Part shown: positions 30,340-38,434 of the stretch, piece by piece
Numbering within the stretch: the stretch's first letter is position 1
How the letters are laid out: each line of letters opens with the position of its first letter
From: Caldilineales bacterium
Lineage (GTDB): Bacteria; Chloroflexota; Anaerolineae; J102
Assembly (NCBI GenBank): GCA_019695115.1
Contig: JAIBAP010000012.1
Location: 50,001-104,369, forward strand
Direction of reading: 5' to 3'
DNA length: 54,369 nucleotides
Notes under the pieces: model-generated
What the model was told of the DNA's origin: nothing
Databases searched by the model: none
The model's input: only the letters and a program-made list of their open reading frames with translations
Position numbers and translations under genes: made by a program

Positions 30340-31554
30340 TCAGGCTTCGGCCCCCCAGAAATCGGGGTCGTAGGCGGGCAGTTCGCAGCGCAGGGCTTTG
30401 TCTTCACGGTAGCCGAGGACGTAATCGGCCTGGATGAGCTGCTGGAGTTCGCGCGTGCCCTCGTAGATCACCGCTCCCTTCGAGTTGCGCAGAAAACGTT
30501 CGACATCGTACTCGTCCGAGAAGCCGTAGGCGCCGTGCACCTGGATGGCGTCGGAGGCCGAGTCGAAGCTGGCGTCGGTGCAGAACCATTTGGCCAGGGT
30601 GGTCTCGCGCGTGTTCCGCATCCCCTGGTTTTTCATCCATCCCGCCCGGTAGACCAAGAGCTGCCCGGCGTCCGCCCGCTGCACCATGTGCGAGATCATG
30701 CGTTTGACCAGCTGGTGCTCGCCGATCTCGACGCCGAAGGTCTTGCGGGCGTGGGCATAGGCGATGGAGGCGTCGAGCGAGGCCCGCGTGAGGCCCAGTG
30801 CGCCCGCGGCCACGGTGTAGCGGCCGTTGTCAAGACACGACATGGCGATCTTGAAGCCCTCGCCCTCGAAGCCGAGGCGATGGCTGGCCGGGACGCGCAC
30901 TTCGTCGCAGTGCACCCAGCCGGTGTTGCCGGCGCGCACGCCCAGTTTGCCGTGGATGGAGCCGGTGGTGACGCCCTTCATGTCGCGCGTGACCATGAAG
31001 GCGGAGATGCCCTGGTGGGCGGGTTTGGCGTGCGGGTCGGTCTTGGCGAACCAGAGGAAGTGATCGGCTACATCGGCCAGGCTGATCCAGGTCTTTTCGC
31101 CAGAGAGGATGTAATCGTCGCCATCTTTGCGGGCGGTCGAGCGCAGGGCGACGACGTCGGTGCCGGCGCCCGGTTCGGTCAGGCAGAAGGCGGCGATCTT
31201 CTCCCCCCGCGCCTGTGGGGCCAGGAACATCTGCCGTTGTTCTTCGGTGCCCCACTGGAACACGCCCAGCGAATTGAGGCCGTTGTGTACCGAGATGATG
31301 ACGCGGGCGCTGGTGTCGGCGTACTCCAATTCCTCGGCGACGATGCCCAGGCTGATGTAGTCGAACCCGGCCCCGCCGTAGCGCACCGGCACCGAGATGC
31401 CCAGCAGCCCCGCCGCCGCCATCTTGCCCAGGAGCGAACGGTCGAAGACTTGATGGCGGTCGTTTTCCTTGATGTTGGGGAGGATTTCTTTGGCGGCGAA
31501 GTCGCGCACCGCCTGGCGCACTTGTTGATGTTCGGGGCTAAAGGCAAAATCCAT
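30340..31554 (-). CDS. Acyl-CoA dehydrogenase
   Basis: 404 residues. FAD-dependent dehydrogenase that introduces an alpha-beta double bond in an acyl-CoA and passes electrons to ETF, encoded next to it. Motifs: [40 protein letters not shown] (substrate/FAD-binding signature), and the C-terminal [20 protein letters not shown] followed by YEGTRE with the catalytic Glu. The chain-length specificity is not clear. I use ATG 31552-31554 (AAGGAAG upstream) rather than the frame start at 31581. Confidence 0.95.
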   Translation of the reverse strand: MDFAFSPEHQQVRQAVRDFAAKEILPNIKENDRHQVFDRSLLGKMAAAGLLGISVPVRYGGAGFDYISLGIVAEELEYADTSARVIISVHNGLNSLGVFQWGTEEQRQMFLAPQARGEKIAAFCLTEPGAGTDVVALRSTARKDGDDYILSGEKTWISLADVADHFLWFAKTDPHAKPAHQGISAFMVTRDMKGVTTGSIHGKLGVRAGNTGWVHCDEVRVPASHRLGFEGEGFKIAMSCLDNGRYTVAAGALGLTRASLDASIAYAHARKTFGVEIGEHQLVKRMISHMVQRADAGQLLVYRAGWMKNQGMRNTRETTLAKWFCTDASFDSASDAIQVHGAYGFSDEYDVERFLRNSKGAVIYEGTRELQQLIQADYVLGYREDKALRCELPAYDPDFWGAEA

Positions 31555-31623
31555 TTCTCCGCTTCCTTGCGCAGCGAGCATGTGGTTGAAGACAAGGCCA
31601 TGCGACGGTGCATGACGCGCTGC

Positions 31624-31632
31624 ATTATATCA
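31624..31632 (-). promoter_or_regulatory. Extended -10 promoter of acd-etfB-etfA
   Basis: Minus-strand TGATATAAT: TG extension and TATAAT at 31624-31629, giving a leader of about 60 nt. The expected -35 zone lies in TTCTCTAC repeat units. Confidence 0.5.
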
Positions 31633-31639
31633 GTTGTGG

Positions 31640-31800
31640 TAGAGAAGTAGAGAAGTAGACAAGGGCGAGTGGCAAGTGGCAGGTGGCAGGTGGCAGGTGG
31701 CAGGTGGCAGGTGGCAGGTGGCAAGTTGACTGTTGATTGTTGACTGTTGAATGTTGACTGTTCTCGCCCTTATCCACTTGTCTACCTGTCTACTTGTCTA
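31640..31800. repeat. Large repeat block: GTAGAGAA, GGCAGGT, TTGACTG, TTGTCTAC units
   Basis: AGTAGAGAAGTAGACAAGGG, then GGCAGGT seven times (31677-31725), TTGACTG/TTGATTG five times (31726-31763), then TTGTCTAC/CTGTCTAC (31778-31801). The outer arms GACAAGGGCGAG and CTCGCCCTT...TTGTC are complementary, so the block is a large imperfect inverted repeat. It ends in the stop codon of the E2 gene. Confidence 0.85.
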
Positions 31801-33222
31801 CTCCCCCCATCCCTCCAACTCAGCCTTGACCGCGCTGACGAAGGCGTCGGCGCCGGCCCCGTCGAGGATGCGATGGTCGAAGGTGAAGCTGAGGTAGGCG
31901 ATGGGGCGGATGGCGATGACATCGTCGGCGTCGGGCAACAAGGGATGGCCGCGGCTGATGACCACCGGGGCTTTGTGGATTTTGCCCACGCCCAGGATGC
32001 CCGCCTGCGGCTGGTTGATGATCGGTGTGGCCAGAAGGCTGCCGCCGGTGCCGTGGTTGGTGAGGGTGAAGGTGCCGCCCTGGATTTCGTCCGGCGCCAG
32101 GTTGCTGCTGCGCCCGCGCTGGGCCAGGTCCTCGACCGCCCGCGCCAGGCCCAGCAGGTTGTACGAGTCGGCGTGCTTGATCACGGGCACGATCAGGCCG
32201 TCAGGGATGGCGACGGCGACGCCGACGTGGATGCTCCGGTGGACGACGATGCCCTCCTCGCTCCACGAGCTGTTGGCCAGCGGGTGTTGCTTGAGGCCGG
32301 CGACGATGGCGGCAACGAAATAGGGGGTGAAGGTCAGGTTGGCGCCGTCGCGGGCAAAGGCGTCTTTGTGGGCATAGCGATGGCGCACCACGGCAGTCAT
32401 GTCGCAGTCGAAGACGGTGGTGACGTGCGGCGATGTGCGCTTGGATTGCACCATGTGCTCGGCGATGAGCCGGCGCATGCGGTTGAGGGCGCGGAGGTCG
32501 GGGGGTGGGGACGGAGGGACGGAGGGAGGGAGGGACGCAGGGACGGAGGGAGGGAGGGACGCAGGGACGGTGGGAGGGGGAGACGCAGGGAGGGTGGGAG
32601 GGAGGGACGCAGGGACGGTGGGAGGGGGAGACGCGGGGACGGTGGGAGGGAGGGACGCAGGGACGGAGGGAGGGAGAGACGGAGGGACGGGGCGGGCGGC
32701 GAGGAAGGCGAGGATGTCTTGTTTGCGGATGCGGCCTTTGAGTCCTGTGCCCTGAATCTGACTCAGGTCAAGGCTGTGTTCCGCCGCCAGCCGCGCCACC
32801 ACCGGGCTGATGAAGCCGAGGTCAGCAGCCTGACCAGGCAACGCCCCGGCGCCACGATCCCAGGCAACGCTCTGATCACCCTCCCCTTCGCCCCCAACTT
32901 TCGGCTCGCCACCGCCCTTGTCTACCTGTCTACTTGTTTCCTTGTCTACCTGTCTACTTGTTTCCTCGTCTACTTCCCCAGCCTCGCCAATCACCCCCAA
33001 CACCGTTCCCGCCGGGACAGTGGCGCCGGCGGGGACGAGGATTTTCAGCAGCAGGCCGCTGGCCGGGCTGGGCAGTTCGGTATCGACTTTGTCGGTGGAG
33101 ATTTCCAGCAGCGGGGCCAGTTTCTCCACGCGCTGGCCCTCGTCTGCCAGCCAGCGGCTGACGGTGCCTTCGACGACGGTTTCGCCCAGTTTGGGCATGA
33201 GGATGTTGGTGGGCATAGGCAT
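31798..33222 (-). CDS. Dihydrolipoamide acyltransferase (E2 of a 2-oxoacid dehydrogenase complex)
   Basis: 474 residues. Lipoyl domain (residues 4-80) with EISTDKVDTELPSPASG, lipoylated Lys45. Linker 1 follows (about 82-118). The E3/E1-binding domain (about 137-175) reads FISPVVARLAAEHSLDLSQI then QGTGLKGRIRKQDIL. Linker 2 (about 178-240) is Ser/Pro/Ala/Val-rich. The catalytic domain (about 241-474) ends SFTFDHRILDGAGAD with the HxxxDG active site. It accepts the acyl group on lipoamide and transfers it to CoA. No E1 or E3 gene is adjacent. Both linkers are encoded by DNA repeats found in intergenic regions. Confidence 0.93.
   Translation of the reverse strand: MPMPTNILMPKLGETVVEGTVSRWLADEGQRVEKLAPLLEISTDKVDTELPSPASGLLLKILVPAGATVPAGTVLGVIGEAGEVDEETSRQVDKETSRQVDKGGGEPKVGGEGEGDQSVAWDRGAGALPGQAADLGFISPVVARLAAEHSLDLSQIQGTGLKGRIRKQDILAFLAARPVPPSLPPSVPASLPPTVPASPPPTVPASLPPTLPASPPPTVPASLPPSVPASLPPSVPPSPPPDLRALNRMRRLIAEHMVQSKRTSPHVTTVFDCDMTAVVRHRYAHKDAFARDGANLTFTPYFVAAIVAGLKQHPLANSSWSEEGIVVHRSIHVGVAVAIPDGLIVPVIKHADSYNLLGLARAVEDLAQRGRSSNLAPDEIQGGTFTLTNHGTGGSLLATPIINQPQAGILGVGKIHKAPVVISRGHPLLPDADDVIAIRPIAYLSFTFDHRILDGAGADAFVSAVKAELEGWGE
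32500..32690. repeat. 24-nt repeat array encoding E2 linker 2
   Basis: Array of GGGAGGGACGCAGGGAC-type units, roughly 24 nt each (with 20-nt variants). In the minus frame it translates as repeated VPASLPPT/VPASPPPT octads. Same unit family as 6189-6251, 14135-14180 and 42470-42535. Confidence 0.85.
32917..32977. repeat. TTGTCTACCTGTCTAC repeat encoding E2 linker 1
   Basis: Two copies of a 24-nt unit containing TTGTCTACCTGTCTACTTGT with TTCC. In the minus frame it gives ETSRQVDK twice. The same units form intergenic blocks at 3080 and 31778. Confidence 0.85.
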
Positions 33223-33230
33223 ACTCTCCT

Positions 33231-34058
33231 TTATTCCCCCTCACAACACGAATCCGCCAGCAACACCTGCCCCTCCGCCGCCTGGCCGCCGGGCAGCAGG
33301 TGCAGGTGCCCGCCATAGGCCGCCAGCAGATTGGCCGGGGTGAGAACCTGGGCCGGGGGGCCAAAGACCACCAACCGGCGGTTGAGCAACATCATACGGT
33401 CGAATTGGGCCGCCGCCTGGTCGAGGTCGTGCGTGGCCACCAGCACGGTGATGCCCAGCGCCTTGAGCGCATCCAGCACCTCGAAGATGGCCTGTTGGCT
33501 GGGCGCATCCAGCCCGTTCAGCGGCTCGTCCAAAAGCAACAACTCGGCCTCCTGCGCCAGCGCCCGGGCCAGAAACACACGCTGCTGCTGTCCGCCCGAA
33601 AGCTCGCCGATGCGCCGCCGCGAAAGCTCCTGCATCCGCACACGCTCCAGCGCAGCCTCCACCACCTGCCAGTCTCGCTGGCGCGGCCAGCGGAACAGCC
33701 CGATCTTGCCGCTGCGCCCCATCATCACCACATCCGCCACCGTCACCGGAAAGCTCCAATCCACCTGGCTACGCTGTGGCACATAGGCCACACACAGATG
33801 CTCACCCGGCGGCTGCCCGAAGATACGCAGCGACCCGGCGGTGGGCCGCAACAGCCCGGCGATCACCTTGAACAGCGTGCTCTTGCCGGCGCCGTTCGGC
33901 CCCACCACCGCCACGCGCTCGCCCCGCCCCAGCTCGAAGCTGACCCCATCCAGCGCCACGACGCCATCGTAGCGCACGCTGACGCCGTCCAGAACCAGCG
34001 AGGGGGAGCCGGAGAGGTGCGAGGCGGCCGAGTAGCGGAGATGGTGGAGAGTTTGCAT
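33231..34058 (-). CDS. Metal-type ABC transporter ATP-binding protein (ZnuC/MntB-like)
   Basis: 275 residues. A complete ABC domain: Walker A VGPNGAGKSTLF, Q-loop CVAYVPQRSQVDW, signature ELSGGQQQRVFLARAL, Walker B LLLLDEPLNGLD and H-loop VATHDLDQ. The QVDWSFPVTVADVVMMGR stretch is typical of zinc/manganese/iron importers. It lies next to a Fur-family gene, supporting a metal role, but no permease or binding-protein gene is adjacent; the E2 gene follows. The start at 34058 (MQTLHHLRYS) is tentative, since the frame opens further upstream. Confidence 0.88.
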   Translation of the reverse strand: MQTLHHLRYSAASHLSGSPSLVLDGVSVRYDGVVALDGVSFELGRGERVAVVGPNGAGKSTLFKVIAGLLRPTAGSLRIFGQPPGEHLCVAYVPQRSQVDWSFPVTVADVVMMGRSGKIGLFRWPRQRDWQVVEAALERVRMQELSRRRIGELSGGQQQRVFLARALAQEAELLLLDEPLNGLDAPSQQAIFEVLDALKALGITVLVATHDLDQAAAQFDRMMLLNRRLVVFGPPAQVLTPANLLAAYGGHLHLLPGGQAAEGQVLLADSCCEGE

Positions 34059-34125
34059 GGGAAGGGTGCGCGGATGAACGCGGAGCGATGTAGAAGATAG
34101 GTGGGACACGGATTCAACGGATGAA

Positions 34126-34151
34126 CACGGATCAAATTCGTATGATCCGTG
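34126..34151. repeat. Inverted repeat CACGGATCA / TGATCCGTG
   Basis: 9-bp perfect arms around an 8-bp AT-rich centre, in the 120-bp gap between fur and the ABC gene. Could be an operator for the ABC gene or part of the surrounding ACGGATGAACACGGATC repeat. Confidence 0.4.
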
Positions 34152-34178
34152 ATCATCCGCCTTGATCTGTGTCCGAAC

Positions 34179-34604
34179 CTAAGCCGATTGGCAGTCCGGG
34201 CACAGGCCGTAGGCTTCGAGCAGGTGGCCGTGGATGCGGAAACCGGTGCGGGCCTCCAATTCGGGGATCAGTGGCGTCAGGCCGCAGGTGTCGAACTCGA
34301 ACGAACGCTGGCAGCGGGAACAAACCAGGTGGTGGTGCGCGCCGGTGGGCGTCAGTGTGTAGCGCACGACGGGGCCGCCGAGGGTGGCCGCCTGGCAGAT
34401 GCCCAACCGCGTCAACAAATCCAGCGTGCGATAAACCGAAGCCCGGCTGATCTCGGGCGCTTGCGCCTGCACCGCCTCCACCACCTCCGGCGCGGTCAGG
34501 TGGGCGCGAGCGGCCAGGGCCTCGACGACGGCGCGGCGGGCAGGCGTCAGGCGCGAATCGGCCCCACGCAGGGCTTGGAGGGCAAGGTCAGAAGGTTGGG
34601 ACAC
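34179..34604 (-). CDS. Fur-family metalloregulator
   Basis: 141 residues. Winged-helix DNA-binding domain (residues 12-80, RLTPARRAVVEALAARAHLT, SRASVYRTLDLL) and a metal-binding dimerisation domain with the GAHHHLVCSRCQRSFEFD site and two CxxC pairs (CSRC, CPDC) for structural zinc. The neighbour is a zinc/manganese-type ABC ATPase, so Zur or Mur/Fur are all possible. A Fur-box-like palindrome 20 bp upstream points to autoregulation. Confidence 0.92.
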   Translation of the reverse strand: MSQPSDLALQALRGADSRLTPARRAVVEALAARAHLTAPEVVEAVQAQAPEISRASVYRTLDLLTRLGICQAATLGGPVVRYTLTPTGAHHHLVCSRCQRSFEFDTCGLTPLIPELEARTGFRIHGHLLEAYGLCPDCQSA

Positions 34605-34623
34605 GGGAGCGGCCGGGGATAGA

Positions 34624-34638
34624 TGAGATTTCGTCTCA
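34624..34638 (-). promoter_or_regulatory. Fur-box-like operator
   Basis: TGAGATTTCGTCTCA read on the plus strand: a 7-1-7 type palindrome with TGAGA/TCTCA arms, resembling Fur/Zur boxes of the TGAGAAT-N-ATTCTCA kind. Located 20 bp before the fur start. Confidence 0.5.
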
Positions 34639-34698
34639 ATTGTAGGTCAGAAGGAGCGAAGCGGCAAGGCAAACGATCCGGCTACCCGTCGCCGGCAG

Positions 34699-37179
34699 TT
34701 ACGGCCTCCCTGCGTCCTTCGACTCCACCACACCGTAATAGACATCCAAACCCTCCAGCATCTGCTTATGCCAGGACTCGAAAGCCTGTTCCTCCTTCTT
34801 GACACGGACGACATCCAGACGTCGGAAAATCTCTGCTTGCACCCCGCGCGGATTGGCCACGAACGAAAAAGTGAAACCTTCGTCCGTAGCGGCGGTGCGG
34901 ATGATGACATCACCGAAATTCAGGATATTGGCCACAATGCCCTCCTGCTTGAGGTTGACGCTCTGAATACGTTCCAGGGGACTCTCGCGTTTGTTGCGAA
35001 AGATGAGCAGTGGCGTCGCTTCGATATCGATAATCCTGTCCTCGGTCAGAACATAGATGTCGTTGTGGTAATCGGCATACTGATAGATCAGCCAACCAAG
35101 ACAAAGGATCGCCAAAAACAACATCGGCGCAAATAGCTCGATCTTGCGCAGGCCAATGTCTTGAAAAGTTCCGTTGACGTCAAGCAGCATCAGGAAGACA
35201 AATATGAGTAGCAAAAGCAAAGGCACCGCGACGTGCTGTAAGAGATACAGCCAGTGTTTGCGCCATGTAATCGAGGTGGCGGCCGGTTTGGCGGCGCCGG
35301 CAGCTCGAGAGCGCCAACGCTGCGGCGCCAAACGCCGTAGTGCTTGCAGGAAGCGGCTGCTCATGCGTGGCGAGGGGACGTTTTCCCCCAACGCCCGCCG
35401 GCGGTCTGACGCCAAAATGGCCAGGCGCAGTTCACGCATCACTTTGGTGCGCATCCATTCCCGGCGCTGGCCGAGCTTCTGCGTTTTTGCTCCTGTCTGT
35501 TGAGTCAGAATAAGTTGCCGCACGAAATCGGGCCGTGGCGTTTGCGCAAAGACCATTGAGCTTTCTTTGACGGCGGCCCGGATATCGACATTGCCGAAAC
35601 CGAAGATACCACCCCAAAATCCTTGTTTCGAGTTCACATCTTCGATACTACGGGTCGAGACTTCGTATTGCGTAAAGTACAGCCACCAGAAGCGATCTCG
35701 GCGGATAACCCGATCTCGTGTCACAACATACATATCATCATAATAGTCGTTGATAATCAGATAAGACAATACGACAACGATCAACCACATAAGGGATTTA
35801 GCTACTAGGCCGATCTCGTCGCCGAAGAAAAGAGTTAAGATCACTGCCGGCAACGCCAGCAGGAGAACGATGACGATCCGAAGAAGCAGCCAGAGCACAT
35901 GCTTGCGCCCATACCAGATCAGTTGTTCGCCTTCCCCCAACCAGGGAAAGCGACGAACAGGGCCTTGCAGTTGTTTGAACTTCTGACGCAAAGCCATTCT
36001 GCCATGCCAAAGATCGGGCTTTTCGGCAAAGGCATATCCGAGATCTCGGCGATCGAGCAGGACGCAGGCCGCGCCGGCGATCGTCTTGGTGCTCGTGGCG
36101 CGCACGTTCATTTCTCTGGGACTTCCTTCCAGCAGGCCGGTGGCGCCATACCAGTCGTCATCGTCAGCCTTGAGATAGCCACGGGGCCTCACCCGTCCCT
36201 GGCCATCCATCCCCGTCACCACCGCTTCTCCCTCCTGCAGATAGACGACGCTGTAGCCAATATCCCCTTGCGTGGTGATGTCTTGACCTGCCGGCGTATA
36301 TTCCCACGATAGGAACTGGGCGAGATGCCGAAAGTGATCTTCGCCCATCTTCTCACCTTTGGTCGAATGGAATCTGGCGTCATCGAAGATGTCGTGGGCG
36401 ATTTTCACCATATCGATAGGTTGCTGAATCATCCCCTTGAACCGTGGAAAGGCACTGGCCAGGTTCTGGACGTGTTCGGCGCCGAGAAAGAAGGTGCTGG
36501 TGCGCACGTGCGCTGTGGCGCCGGAGGCGAGGCAGCTGCTCGTCGGCGCCATCCCTGGCGAAATGATGAAATTGCCTGCCGTGAGCCGCCAATTCGGCCT
36601 TGTCATTGCCGCCGGGCCGGTGATGCCAAGCTGTCCCCAATGGATGCCCCACAACCCGGATTTCGCGTCCAGCGGCAACTTGTGTCCGGCGTCGAAGGTC
36701 GTTTCCTCGATCACCTGGGTCATGAGTCGAAGTTCGTCATCGTGCAGGTCGCTGAACACAGGGATGCGACGCAAGCGCCGAGCGCATTCTTCGTGCAACA
36801 TCGTCTCGAAATAGTCTTTGCTGCGGTCGAGCAGAATCCGCACGCCGGCAGGAGTGATGGCGAGCGCCTCGGTGTTGGCGTCAGCCGTTGCCGTCGATGG
36901 ATTGACGCCCATGAACATCCCGTATTGCCCCACCGCCATGCCCGGCCCCACTTTGCGCCTGAACCACTGCGTCTTATCTCGTTCGGCGGTCTCGATCACC
37001 ATGCCGTTGATGACCCAAAACATGCTGCCGGGCTGCTCGCCCTGTGTGAAGAGCGTCTCCTTGGCTTTGAAAGGGACGACCGACATCTCCAGCGCCAGCG
37101 CCAGCTGCGATTGGTCATCGAAATTCTTGGCCCACGGATTGAACTTGAGAAAACTTTGCCAGATGGTCGGAGCAGCCAT
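34699..37179 (-). CDS. Membrane protein with cyclic-nucleotide-binding and two bacterial PH domains
   Basis: 826 residues from ATG 37177-37179 (GAGGGA about 11 nt upstream; ATG 37203 is an alternative). The N-terminal half has two cNMP-binding-like folds (residues about 20-150 with VVPFKAKETLFTQGEQPGS, and about 285-400 with YTPAGQDITTQGDIGYSVVY). Then come two copies of a hydrophobic helix pair plus a bPH2 domain: near 430-540 (DDMYVVTRDRVIRRDRFWW, IEDVNSKQGFWGGIFGFGNV) and near 650-770 (NDIYVLTEDRIIDIE, IQSVNLKQEGIVANILNFGD). I know of no defined function. It may be a membrane sensor coupling nucleotide or voltage-independent signals to lipid-facing PH domains. GC is lower than in the neighbours. 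Confidence 0.82.
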   Translation of the reverse strand: MAAPTIWQSFLKFNPWAKNFDDQSQLALALEMSVVPFKAKETLFTQGEQPGSMFWVINGMVIETAERDKTQWFRRKVGPGMAVGQYGMFMGVNPSTATADANTEALAITPAGVRILLDRSKDYFETMLHEECARRLRRIPVFSDLHDDELRLMTQVIEETTFDAGHKLPLDAKSGLWGIHWGQLGITGPAAMTRPNWRLTAGNFIISPGMAPTSSCLASGATAHVRTSTFFLGAEHVQNLASAFPRFKGMIQQPIDMVKIAHDIFDDARFHSTKGEKMGEDHFRHLAQFLSWEYTPAGQDITTQGDIGYSVVYLQEGEAVVTGMDGQGRVRPRGYLKADDDDWYGATGLLEGSPREMNVRATSTKTIAGAACVLLDRRDLGYAFAEKPDLWHGRMALRQKFKQLQGPVRRFPWLGEGEQLIWYGRKHVLWLLLRIVIVLLLALPAVILTLFFGDEIGLVAKSLMWLIVVVLSYLIINDYYDDMYVVTRDRVIRRDRFWWLYFTQYEVSTRSIEDVNSKQGFWGGIFGFGNVDIRAAVKESSMVFAQTPRPDFVRQLILTQQTGAKTQKLGQRREWMRTKVMRELRLAILASDRRRALGENVPSPRMSSRFLQALRRLAPQRWRSRAAGAAKPAATSITWRKHWLYLLQHVAVPLLLLLIFVFLMLLDVNGTFQDIGLRKIELFAPMLFLAILCLGWLIYQYADYHNDIYVLTEDRIIDIEATPLLIFRNKRESPLERIQSVNLKQEGIVANILNFGDVIIRTAATDEGFTFSFVANPRGVQAEIFRRLDVVRVKKEEQAFESWHKQMLEGLDVYYGVVESKDAGRP

Positions 37180-37231
37180 AGGACGACATCCCTCACTTGA
37201 CATCACGGCGGGGAATCAGCAGGGTTTGCGC

Positions 37232-37639
37232 TCAAATCTCCTTGTACACCTTTGCCAAACTCTCCCCATACACATCCATCTGCCAGGAACAGAACCAGCC
37301 GAAGGGGGTCAGTTCCACCTGGTAGCCGGTGGCGCGCAGCCGCTCGGCCAGGTCGAGCAGCAGCGTCTGGGCAAAGTCGGGGTCGGCGTTCTCACCGCCC
37401 AAATGGGTGAAGGTGTGGAGGACGATGGTGGCGAGCGAGCGTTTGTTCGCCAGCCACTTCAGATGTTTCAGGCTCTGGCGAAAGGCGCTGTCGCGTTGGG
37501 CCTCGTCCCGCCTCTCGACATGGATGAAGGCGACCACGGCCTCGGTCACGGCCCCAGGCTGGGCCGGAGGCGCGTCGGCAAGCGTCTGGCTGTGGGGCTG
37601 CCAGGCAAACGAACGGGCCAGGAAAGTGAGCAGACGCAT
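37232..37639 (-). CDS. Free-standing threonyl-tRNA synthetase editing-domain protein
   Basis: 135 residues resembling the archaeal ThrRS N-terminal editing domain (DTD-like fold), which removes serine mischarged on tRNA-Thr. Conserved points: VVAFIHVERRD, LKHLKWLANKRSLATIVLHT with FTHLGG, and the C-terminal YQVELTPFGWFCSWQMDVYG then SLAKVYKEI. There is no catalytic synthetase attached. The true start is ATG 37637-37639 (MRLLTFLARSF); the upstream frame is translated repeat. It may share a transcript with the cNMP/bPH gene downstream (about 50 bp gap). Confidence 0.85.
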   Translation of the reverse strand: MRLLTFLARSFAWQPHSQTLADAPPAQPGAVTEAVVAFIHVERRDEAQRDSAFRQSLKHLKWLANKRSLATIVLHTFTHLGGENADPDFAQTLLLDLAERLRATGYQVELTPFGWFCSWQMDVYGESLAKVYKEI

Positions 37640-37659
37640 GGGTGGGTGTCGGGTTCCGG

Positions 37660-37735
37660 GCGCCAGGTTCCGGGTCAGGCGTTGACCGTTGATTGTTGAC
37701 TGTTGATTGTTGACTGTTGACTGTTGCTTGTTCTC
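37660..37735. repeat. GGTTCCGGG and TTGACTG/TTGATTG repeats
   Basis: GGTTCCGGGCGCCAGGTTCC followed by TTGACCGTTGATTGTTGACT and TTGATTG/TTGACTG heptads to 37725. Same family as 3047 and 31726. Confidence 0.75.
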
Positions 37736-37763
37736 GCCCTCTCTGCCCTGATTATACACGCTG

Positions 37764-37772
37764 TGCTATCAT
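37764..37772 (+). promoter_or_regulatory. Extended -10 element 6 nt before the Nudix start
   Basis: TGCTATCAT ends 6 nt before ATG 37779. Same arrangement as at 4138 and 47230, suggesting a leaderless mRNA. Confidence 0.45.
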
Positions 37773-37778
37773 CCCACC

Positions 37779-38282
37779 ATGCCAGAACCCGCTTACGGCG
37801 CCGATCCCGGCCGCTATCAGTACATCCCGCGCGTCCTCGTCCTCGTCGCCGATGGCGACCGGGTGCTGCTCATCCGCCGGGGCCAGCACAAACGCCTGTG
37901 GCCGGGCAAATTCAATGCGCCCGGCGGCCATGTCGAGGCCGGCGAGGACCCCTACGCGGCGGCGCTGCGCGAGCTGGCCGAGGAGACAGGGCTGAGGTCG
38001 GGGCCGATGCAACTGGCCGGGCTTATTGTCGATGTCACCGGGCTGCCGCAGCTCGATATCCTTGTCTTCGTCTACCGGGCCGAGGTGCAGGGCGATGCCA
38101 CCCTGCGGGCCGGGCCGGAGGGCGAGCCGATGTGGGTGGGGCGGGGCGAGATGGCCGGCCTGGATCTGCTCCCCGACCTGCCGCACCTCCTGGCCCTGAC
38201 GCTGGACCAGCCCCGGTTCTTCTATCTCTACAAGACGCCCGCAGCCGGCGGCGGTGAACACACGGAAACGCGACTTGTGTAG
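37779..38282 (+). CDS. Nudix hydrolase
   Basis: 167 residues. The Nudix box is complete, GGHVEAGEDPYAAALRELAE followed by ETGL, matching Gx5Ex7REUxEExGU and giving the metal-binding Glu residues. The N-terminal strand PRVLVLVADGDRVLLIRRG and the GKFNAPGG approach are typical of the MutT-like 8-oxo-dGTP or general nucleotide-diphosphatase group. The substrate is not predictable. The start lies 6 nt after an extended -10. Confidence 0.92.
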   Translation: MPEPAYGADPGRYQYIPRVLVLVADGDRVLLIRRGQHKRLWPGKFNAPGGHVEAGEDPYAAALRELAEETGLRSGPMQLAGLIVDVTGLPQLDILVFVYRAEVQGDATLRAGPEGEPMWVGRGEMAGLDLLPDLPHLLALTLDQPRFFYLYKTPAAGGGEHTETRLV

Positions 38283-38333
38283 AGAACAGGCGCGGGGCGT
38301 CGAACCCAGGTCGCTTTCGGCCTAACCTGTTCT
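38283..38333 (+). terminator. Hairpin after the Nudix gene
   Basis: AGAACAGG (38283-38290) pairs with CCTGTTCT (38326-38333) around 35 nt. No T-tract follows. Between here and the alanine dehydrogenase start (38334-38434) no further gene was seen; a CATAAT box near 38363 may be its -10. Confidence 0.4.
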
Positions 38334-38434
38334 AGATCATATGCAAGGGGTCGGGGTGAGGGCATAATGGGGGGTGGCTGCTGCTTGCCGCCCTACCTTG
38401 CCGTTCAATCCCTTGTCATCGGAGTTCACCCACT

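Noticed and set aside
38283-38333. tRNA gene
   Set aside because: GTCGAACCCAGG looks slightly like a T-loop, but there is no acceptor stem, anticodon arm or CCA-compatible fold; it is a simple hairpin.
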